From assembly GCA_039105265.1 (NCBI GenBank), contig JAPFFF010000002.1, positions 1,612,001 through 1,676,000 of the forward strand: a DNA stretch of 64,000 bases. Reading direction: 5' to 3'. The position numbers and the translations under genes were made by a program. The DNA comes from Tritrichomonas musculus (Eukaryota; Parabasalia; Tritrichomonadida; Tritrichomonadidae). Below are positions 57,986-64,000 of the stretch, piece by piece (positions within the stretch are counted from its first letter, which is position 1; each line of letters opens with the position of its first letter). The notes beneath the pieces were generated by a model. It had not been told where the DNA came from. It did not search any database and saw only the letters and a program-made list of their open reading frames with translations.

Positions 57986-60451
57986 ATGATAACAAACATA
58001 AACGAAGATTTCATACTAAACGAAGTAAAAAAAAGGGACTATCAAGATATGCTCGTATTCATGTTCCAAAATAGTAAGTTAACACAAATAACAACAATTA
58101 TTGGTAGTATTATTGAGTATCTTAAGAATCCTCGTAACTATGTCAAAGATGTAAAAACAAATTTAAAAGATATGCTTGATAAATATAACGCAAAGCCTAA
58201 AGGAACTTCAAGACAAAAAAATGAATTAGCTAAAATACTTGATTCAAAAGCGAATTACTTTATTGATTTAACTGGCTATCTGAAAAATAAAGAAAAACCT
58301 GGTGTCATTCCACAAATTGAGGAGGAAGAAGAGCCTGATTTAGCAGACCATTATTTCAGAAATCGAATTAATAAAGATATTGAATCACTTAATGATTTAG
58401 TTATACTTGATAGTAATCATATCAATGCTTTACAATTATTTTATCGTATTGCTGATGACTCAGAGAAGTATTCAGTATTCAATAAAAAAGATACCGCACA
58501 GATTCAATCACTTGTCAAATCGTTAACAAATAATATAGACTCACATAAAAACAATGAGGCATCAGATAATATAAATAACCTAATGCAATTTGAGAATATT
58601 AGAAGAAAAACCAATATTGAAACAATGAGGAAGATAGCAGAAACTAATCAAGAAGGTCAACAATTATTAGATGCTTACAATAAATCTTCTACAATTGATG
58701 CTAATCAACTTAAGAAATTTGGGTTATTAAACGACGAATTTACTGCTGAAAACCTTTATGATTATTATAATCGAGCTATGAATCCCAAAGATGATTCTGA
58801 CATCAGAGTAAAAAAACTTGTATTACAATTGCATGATGCAATACGCGAAACAAACATATTTGAAGAAACAACTGAGCCTAAAAACAAAAAGAAGCTCAAA
58901 CAATTAATAAAGTATATTAAGGAAAATGGGGACCGAGAAATATTATTTAACATGAATAGTGATTCACAAAGCGTTAACGATACTAATGATGATAATGAAT
59001 ATTTTTCCATTCCTAAATCAATGTCAAAGCCTGTATTTAAATCACCATCTAAAAAACCTGTACTTAGTTCTGAAAACTACGAAGATTTATTTAATGTTGA
59101 TATTGCATTGCCAGAAAATGTACCAAAAATCGATAATGATGAATTCAAAAGTAATTATATGCAGTCTGTCCCAACTGGTAAACGTTCTGGTAAAACATTT
59201 GAAGCTTCACAAAAACGTTTAAATGACTTATACATTTTCGAAAATAAACAAAGCATTGATGTTAGTAAATACCGAGGGGAATTATTTGATATTCTTATTA
59301 ATGGTAATTATCGTATTAAATTCTCTCCAAAATGTGCTACAAGAGATGGCGCAGAAGCCTATTGTAAGAAGAAATTTGATAAAAATGGATATCCATTATA
59401 TCGATTAATTCCTGCAAGGAGAGACACATTAGACCCTCTTGGTAATCAAATTTGTGACTTAAATGGCGACAAAGTAGAGGACATCGTTATTGTTGATACT
59501 TGTGGTAAACCAGTTATAATTAATGGATTCCGTCTTGTTAAAGCATACCCTTATAAGAAATTATGGCAAACCGAACTCATTAATGGTAAAACAAATGATT
59601 CATTTGAAGTATGGATTAAAAATTTTACTGGCACTATTAAAACATGGAATTATAAACAAAAACAATGGGATGCTGGTAAAATCGATATTACATATGATGG
59701 AGATTTCATTAAAGCAGTTAATGCTTATCAGAAGGTTGGTTTATCTAAACCCAAAGTCAGCACCAAACTTAATGCAAGAGGATTATGGAGTTCAATCTTT
59801 TCAAAAATATGGCAATTAGCACTCTATAATATGTTTGGAGATGATGAACAACATGGAGAATATCGATTTATGGAACCATTGAAGTGTTTATTCAGTTACT
59901 TAAAAACATGTACTGCTGTATTTATTTTACAATATGAATTGCAAGTAATGAAAAAATATAAATGCAAAGATTGGAATGAATGGGTTAAATATAAAAAAGT
60001 ACACTCAAAAACAGTAAATTCTGAATTAGGTCTTAAGATTCAAGAAGATTATAATAATAATATGAAAGATGTTATACCAATTGGCGGTGAAATAAATGGT
60101 GAAGCTGAAATATCAGAACGATTAGGAGAAATATTAACTCAAACAATTGAACTAATAATTAACGTTGGACTTGGATATACAGAAGAAAAGAAAGAACGAT
60201 TTGTACAATTAGTACAGAAAATATTAGAAAATAAAGCGACTAAAGAAGAAAAGAATCATTTACGAGAACAATTTGGTTCAAATATTGATAAACATATTAA
60301 TTTGAATGTTGGCGGAAATTACATTGAAGTTAAAAATTTGTATAAATCATTGTATGATAATTATCGCGACAAAACATATATTAAATCAAGAACTGACGAA
60401 AAACTAGCTAATGTTAAATCTGATGATGACGATGATGAAGCTGAAGTATAA
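57986..60451 (+). CDS. 821-aa conserved element protein with DxNGDxxDD loop, element C
   Basis: Intact homologue of the B 853-aa protein. The N-terminal half is helical and charged and differs from B. From about residue 430 the conserved half has DILINGNYRIKFSPKCATRD, DLNGDKVEDIVIVD (about 491-504), INGFRLVKAYPYKKLWQT, KVSTKLNARGLWSSIFSKIW and helices to an Asp-rich end. It is divergent from the fibre gene (14 bp between starts), as in B. The calcium-type loop is the best conserved point. Role unknown. Confidence 0.55.
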   Translation: MITNINEDFILNEVKKRDYQDMLVFMFQNSKLTQITTIIGSIIEYLKNPRNYVKDVKTNLKDMLDKYNAKPKGTSRQKNELAKILDSKANYFIDLTGYLKNKEKPGVIPQIEEEEEPDLADHYFRNRINKDIESLNDLVILDSNHINALQLFYRIADDSEKYSVFNKKDTAQIQSLVKSLTNNIDSHKNNEASDNINNLMQFENIRRKTNIETMRKIAETNQEGQQLLDAYNKSSTIDANQLKKFGLLNDEFTAENLYDYYNRAMNPKDDSDIRVKKLVLQLHDAIRETNIFEETTEPKNKKKLKQLIKYIKENGDREILFNMNSDSQSVNDTNDDNEYFSIPKSMSKPVFKSPSKKPVLSSENYEDLFNVDIALPENVPKIDNDEFKSNYMQSVPTGKRSGKTFEASQKRLNDLYIFENKQSIDVSKYRGELFDILINGNYRIKFSPKCATRDGAEAYCKKKFDKNGYPLYRLIPARRDTLDPLGNQICDLNGDKVEDIVIVDTCGKPVIINGFRLVKAYPYKKLWQTELINGKTNDSFEVWIKNFTGTIKTWNYKQKQWDAGKIDITYDGDFIKAVNAYQKVGLSKPKVSTKLNARGLWSSIFSKIWQLALYNMFGDDEQHGEYRFMEPLKCLFSYLKTCTAVFILQYELQVMKKYKCKDWNEWVKYKKVHSKTVNSELGLKIQEDYNNNMKDVIPIGGEINGEAEISERLGEILTQTIELIINVGLGYTEEKKERFVQLVQKILENKATKEEKNHLREQFGSNIDKHINLNVGGNYIEVKNLYKSLYDNYRDKTYIKSRTDEKLANVKSDDDDDEAEV

Positions 60452-60469
60452 AAAAATATTTAATCTATT

Positions 60470-61672
60470 TTATTTTTTTGGTAATCTGAAAGTTGATATA
60501 TGTGTTTTTGGTTTGTTTTCTGACTTACTTTCATTTATCTTTGGTAAGTTTCCATTGGTTGCATTATTTGTTTCACTAGTTAAAGATGATTTTTTTGGCT
60601 CTGTATTAAAATTAAAATTAGTACCTGTTGGTATATTAAATGTTGTGGGTTGAAAGTAATTCATTGGACTAAAGTTATTAGGATTTTGTTGTACAGAGCT
60701 TTGAGGTTTCATCCATGTATTTGAGGTCGCTACATTGCTGAAAATAGAGCTCGGTAATGTCTCAACACCTGGTTTCATTGTAGTCGTGCTCTCGGATTCG
60801 GCACGTAGTACCTCAGCCGAGCTTTGCTCGGTTTCTTTATCCAAATCCCGTAACATAGATGGAACTGGAGGATTTATTTTTTTAGGTCTTATTTCATCAT
60901 AATCATATTTATTATTGATATCGACATTACTTGTTTCATATTTACCATCATTATCATTTTCTGAAATATCCATTAATGGTTCAAGGCTTTCAGGAGTTTC
61001 ATTAAAATGGACTTTTAATAATGGACTTACATAATTAGATTTAAATACATTAATAACAGGAAAATGGTAATGCCAATTTTGAAATTCATATTTAAATTTT
61101 TTTAAATCAGCTTCCTCATCCAAATTTCGTAATTCAACACGATTCCATTCATTCATAAAAGTTTCAGGTTTGAAACAAAGAAATATGTGTAACGGAAGTG
61201 GTTTGATTTTTCTATTTACATCTCCTTCGGAATCTAATTCAAAACAGAAATTATTTGTTTCTTTAATAGCATATTTATATCCACAATCTTCCATTAATAC
61301 AATATATGATTTATTTAGTTCATCAAACCATCTTTCAACAAATTTAATATCTGTATTTCCAATTTTAGAACCAATTTCAATAGAAATGACAAATTTTCTT
61401 TTTAAATAAGGACGTTTATTATCTAAGATGTTCATTTTTGTATTCATATCAACTTTCTTAGGTAAATTTAACAATATATTATCTCCTTCCATAAAAACAA
61501 ATAAATCTTGATAATTACTACTCAAATAGAAGTAAACTTTCTTATCTTTTTTATCAATATATGAATATAATGTGTGAGTTCTATCTAGAATAATTGCATC
61601 CTTATCAATTAAATTAGATTCTTGTTCTGCTGTTAGTACTTCTTTATTTTCATCCTTTGATTTACGTATCAT
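60470..61672 (-). CDS. 400-aa element C protein of unknown function
   Basis: The N-terminal 240 residues look folded (DRTHTLYSYIDKKDKKVYFY; PLHIFLCFKPETFMNEWNRV). The rest is disordered, Pro/Ser/Asn-rich, with Phe-Asn motifs (FNIPTGTNFNFN). It occupies the place of the 176-aa gene of B but is unrelated. TTATTATTTTTGTTCC lies upstream of its start. No domain recognised. Confidence 0.5.
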   Translation of the reverse strand: MIRKSKDENKEVLTAEQESNLIDKDAIILDRTHTLYSYIDKKDKKVYFYLSSNYQDLFVFMEGDNILLNLPKKVDMNTKMNILDNKRPYLKRKFVISIEIGSKIGNTDIKFVERWFDELNKSYIVLMEDCGYKYAIKETNNFCFELDSEGDVNRKIKPLPLHIFLCFKPETFMNEWNRVELRNLDEEADLKKFKYEFQNWHYHFPVINVFKSNYVSPLLKVHFNETPESLEPLMDISENDNDGKYETSNVDINNKYDYDEIRPKKINPPVPSMLRDLDKETEQSSAEVLRAESESTTTMKPGVETLPSSIFSNVATSNTWMKPQSSVQQNPNNFSPMNYFQPTTFNIPTGTNFNFNTEPKKSSLTSETNNATNGNLPKINESKSENKPKTHISTFRLPKK

Positions 61673-61742
61673 TTTTCATTTGGAACAAAAATAATAAGGC
61701 CTAAATGGCTATTTGGTGCCTGGCAAACAAAAAAAAACCTAT

Positions 61743-62084
61743 TTAAAAGATTAATAGGCAACTCATTACAAAAGCAGATGGTTCAATTGAGTTCCCATAT
61801 AAATCTGTGAACCAAATTTTAAAATTACGTTCATGACCAAGAAACTCATATTTTCGATATTTAGTTTGACGTCTGTTTGCCAACATAATGAAACAATCAC
61901 AATAATCATCTTGTTGTACAATATCAGAGTGTACCATCAAATCTCCAACAAGAGTATCTTTAACAATTGCTCCAACATACTGTACAACAATATATTTCTT
62001 GTTTCGACTTGATACAAATTCACTTGGTAAAGTAAATTCTTTATCTTGAGTGTGAAAATAGCGTTTAGTAACTGGTTGCTTCAT
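61743..62084 (-). CDS. 113-aa conserved protein downstream of integrase, element C
   Basis: Start at MKQPVTKRYFHTQ chosen by alignment with B; a longer start at 62120 would overlap the integrase by 14 bp. Conserved blocks: RNKKYIVVQYVGA, VGDLMVHSDIV, MLANRRQTKYRKYEF, IWFTDLYGNSIEPSAF. Its strict link to integrase in both elements suggests coupled expression. Confidence 0.6.
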   Translation of the reverse strand: MKQPVTKRYFHTQDKEFTLPSEFVSSRNKKYIVVQYVGAIVKDTLVGDLMVHSDIVQQDDYCDCFIMLANRRQTKYRKYEFLGHERNFKIWFTDLYGNSIEPSAFVMSCLLIF

Positions 62085-62106
62085 TGAGTAAACATCTTTT
62101 TTTATC

Positions 62107-63489
62107 TCATTTGTCAACATTTAATATGAAATACTGTTTATAATCATCGTTCAAATCTTCGATAGAATCACAAACATATTTCGTGTAAATTATTGGGACT
62201 TCAATAATTGCTTTCTCATCATCAGTTTTGGCAATTCTACCTTTCTCAGATTTCTCGTATGGGACTAAACCATCCTTTGTTTTACTGAATGTGTGATATT
62301 GATTTAACAATCTACATTTAACATTTCCGTTTTGATAACAAATGAATTCAGCTATATCATCAAATACACGTCTTCGTTTTTCATGCTTTTTTTGGGTCTT
62401 ACCTCTGTCAAGATGTATCAAAATAATGTTACCACGTTTGTAATTAAGCAAGCCTTTCAATTTCTGTTTTTCATTTATCTTTCTCAATTTCATTTTCATC
62501 ATTCGAATATACCTCCATTCCAAATCAACATTGTTTTGAACTTGAACTGGAGAATAATATATCCATTTTGTTGGTGGAACCAATCCAGAACCTTGATATT
62601 CAGATAATTCATCTTCATTATAATCATAATTCCGAAATCTCAATGAATTGTGAGGAGTGTTATTATAGAAGTTCACCATTTGTCTCATGAGATTATAATC
62701 AGCAATTCTTCGATTATCCATTCCGAAAGCATTTCTGATAGTTCGAATCACAGAATCAACGTTTTTATGAGCGAGAGCGTAAGGGGAAGAATTAATTACA
62801 AATTTGACTGGATAATAATCATTGATATCGTCAATTTTCAACTCAATTTTTGAGATTGGTGACTTGATAACATTTTTATATCCACTTTTTTTCAAAAATG
62901 CTATTAACGTTTTCAAATTAGTTTTTAAAAGAATTTCATTTCTAACTTGATTTCTTAGCTCAGGTTTATAATTGTATGCTTCTTGTAAATCATTTGAGAT
63001 ATCTGTTTTGAGAATTACTTTTGTATTATCTTTCAATACAATACATTCATCTTTCAAACTACCAAATCCAGATTCACCATCACATTTGATTGTTCGAAAT
63101 TCATATTTAGGATTCTTTTCAACAATTCGTTTTAAAGTTTGAGTTATTTCACTTTTATTTGACATTGGTTCCACAATCAAATATCTAGTATTCACATTTA
63201 TCAAAACAAGATATATTTGCTCTTGTTTAATTGGATGTTCAACATCTTCATAATAATGTGAGAACATCAAATCAGCTTCCCAACATCCTGGTTCATTTGA
63301 GAAATTTGGTTTTGACATTTTTTTGCATGCTTTGAGTTTGAAATCAGGTATGAAAGGTTCTGTTTTAATGTTATTCTTGAAAACAGGTTGTAAATCAGTT
63401 TCAACAAATTTGTATTTCGATTTGAATGGGTATTTCAATAATGAAGGATATTCTTTATCATAAATTCTGAGAGATTTAGTTTTCGACAT
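62107..63489 (-). CDS. int: rve-family integrase, element C
   Basis: 460 aa, intact. Core: D73 in WEADLMF, D137 in IKCDGESGF, third acidic position D245 in HKNVDSVIRTIRNAFG. The spacing between the second and third acids is about 50 residues longer than in B because of an inserted Lys-rich segment (about 155-205, LKTNLKTLIAFLKKSGYKN). The basic C-terminus KKHEKRRRVFDDIAEFICY is nearly identical to B. Asp in place of Glu is therefore conserved and probably functional in this clade. Confidence 0.85.
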   Translation of the reverse strand: MSKTKSLRIYDKEYPSLLKYPFKSKYKFVETDLQPVFKNNIKTEPFIPDFKLKACKKMSKPNFSNEPGCWEADLMFSHYYEDVEHPIKQEQIYLVLINVNTRYLIVEPMSNKSEITQTLKRIVEKNPKYEFRTIKCDGESGFGSLKDECIVLKDNTKVILKTDISNDLQEAYNYKPELRNQVRNEILLKTNLKTLIAFLKKSGYKNVIKSPISKIELKIDDINDYYPVKFVINSSPYALAHKNVDSVIRTIRNAFGMDNRRIADYNLMRQMVNFYNNTPHNSLRFRNYDYNEDELSEYQGSGLVPPTKWIYYSPVQVQNNVDLEWRYIRMMKMKLRKINEKQKLKGLLNYKRGNIILIHLDRGKTQKKHEKRRRVFDDIAEFICYQNGNVKCRLLNQYHTFSKTKDGLVPYEKSEKGRIAKTDDEKAIIEVPIIYTKYVCDSIEDLNDDYKQYFILNVDK

Positions 63490-63562
63490 TTATAATCAAA
63501 AAGGACTCAAATCAAGCACAAAAAAATATCCAGAATCAAATCTCAATTCAAATCATACAATT

Positions 63563-64000
63563 TTATGCATTTACTTGAGAACCAGCTGGAGATTCATCAT
63601 CAATATATTCTAAACCGTTCAAACTTAATTTGAAATAGGTGTCACGAGTTAAAAACAACTGACAAGGGGGTGGATGTACAGTACCTTCTTCATTAACATT
63701 ATAATATGTATCATTTGGTCCTGTATATATTGGTTGACCATTTACTTGAACCTGAATGTTACCAAATCCACCATCCAAACCATCATAACAATAACCAGCA
63801 GATGAACGTTCAGTTTGAATATTAAAAACAAAGCTAGAAGCATCACTTAAAGTATTCTTGTAGCGAACTCCGTTTGCATCATTCTTTGGCATAGTCATTG
63901 AATCTTCAAATTCTTTGGTGCATTGAAGTGTGATTCCATCAAGGTCTCCAGCGGTTAATTGATTCTCAAAGAATCTTGCACCAATTGTTGAAACATTTTC
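63563..64000 (-). CDS. Major capsid protein candidate, element C (C-terminal 145 codons, partial)
   Basis: Open to the right edge. Reads VSTIGARFFENQLTAGDLDG, then GYCYDGLDGGFGNIQVQV, EEGTVHPPPCQLFL and a stop at 63563. It aligns without gaps to the end of the B protein (26383-28239). It is on the same strand as and upstream of the integrase, 73 bp away, as in B. Confidence 0.75.
   Translation of the reverse strand, partial: ENVSTIGARFFENQLTAGDLDGITLQCTKEFEDSMTMPKNDANGVRYKNTLSDASSFVFNIQTERSSAGYCYDGLDGGFGNIQVQVNGQPIYTGPNDTYYNVNEEGTVHPPPCQLFLTRDTYFKLSLNGLEYIDDESPAGSQVNA

Larger units (their letters stand above)
54412..64000. mobile_element. Maverick/Polinton element C (partial)
   Basis: Carries homologues of B in mirrored order: HTH-like, fibre, 821-aa, (400-aa), 113-aa, integrase, capsid. 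It continues beyond the right edge. The left boundary is uncertain. The KilA-N, polymerase, HNH and ATPase block found in B between fibre and TIR is not present here. Confidence 0.75.

Overview
This window looks like repeat-dense nuclear DNA of an AT-rich protist, most likely a parabasalid such as Trichomonas or Tritrichomonas. The evidence is an intron-poor set of viral-type genes belonging to several Maverick/Polinton elements (large eukaryotic DNA transposons related to adenoviruses and virophages), stops often reading TAAA, and very AT-rich gene-free DNA full of small non-autonomous transposons. The organism is inferred from this element content; no host marker gene is present.

Layout. 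(A) 1-12.7 kb: part of one Maverick-like element. It carries a protein-primed-type B-family DNA polymerase (minus strand, running off the left edge), a small GIY-YIG nuclease, a beta-rich 243-aa protein, a broken fibre-base gene and three large fibre-like genes in tandem. (Gap) 12.7-21 kb: no intact gene. It holds a 21-bp satellite with a 336-bp higher-order period, a palindromic MITE, a 177-bp tandem duplication, a hAT-like non-autonomous element with a perfect 8-bp target duplication, a second MITE with an 8-9 bp duplication, and worn-down coding relics. (D) 21.1-24.9 kb plus 45.6-54.3 kb: a decayed element of the same family as A. It is 5'-truncated, frameshifted, carries nonsense codons, and is split in its polymerase gene by element B. 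(B) 24,932-45,637: a complete 20.7-kb Maverick with about 266-bp TIRs that are nearly identical and a perfect 6-bp target-site duplication (CACCAG). (C) from about 54.4 kb to the right edge: a relative of B in the opposite orientation, with fibre, an 821-aa conserved protein, integrase and major capsid protein (cut by the edge), but without B's polymerase-packaging block at this end. A further 1,294-bp non-autonomous transposon with perfect 155-bp TIRs sits in D at 47,861-49,154.

How the genes work together. B encodes a near-complete virus-like programme. It has a double-jelly-roll-type major capsid candidate, an rve integrase, a FtsK/A32-type packaging ATPase, a polymerase, a fibre with phage-like repeats, a KilA-N protein, two HNH homing-type endonucleases, an amphipathic 84-aa peptide and a 43-aa single-pass membrane protein. 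No adenain-like protease was recognised. The polymerase is the only visibly damaged B gene: an in-frame TAA lies between palm motifs A and B.

Most notable points: (1) an HNH gene sits between the B polymerase 3' end and a second, diverged copy of that 3' end, a footprint like homing with displacement of the target gene's C-terminus; (2) the B polymerase has an extra HNH-type zinc domain embedded between its exonuclease and palm regions; (3) elements with unrelated backbones share the same fibre tip, and element A has tandem fibre genes with shared modules and a slippage-prone Thr/Pro repeat, suggesting receptor-module shuffling; (4) the nested order of insertions can be read directly from target duplications.
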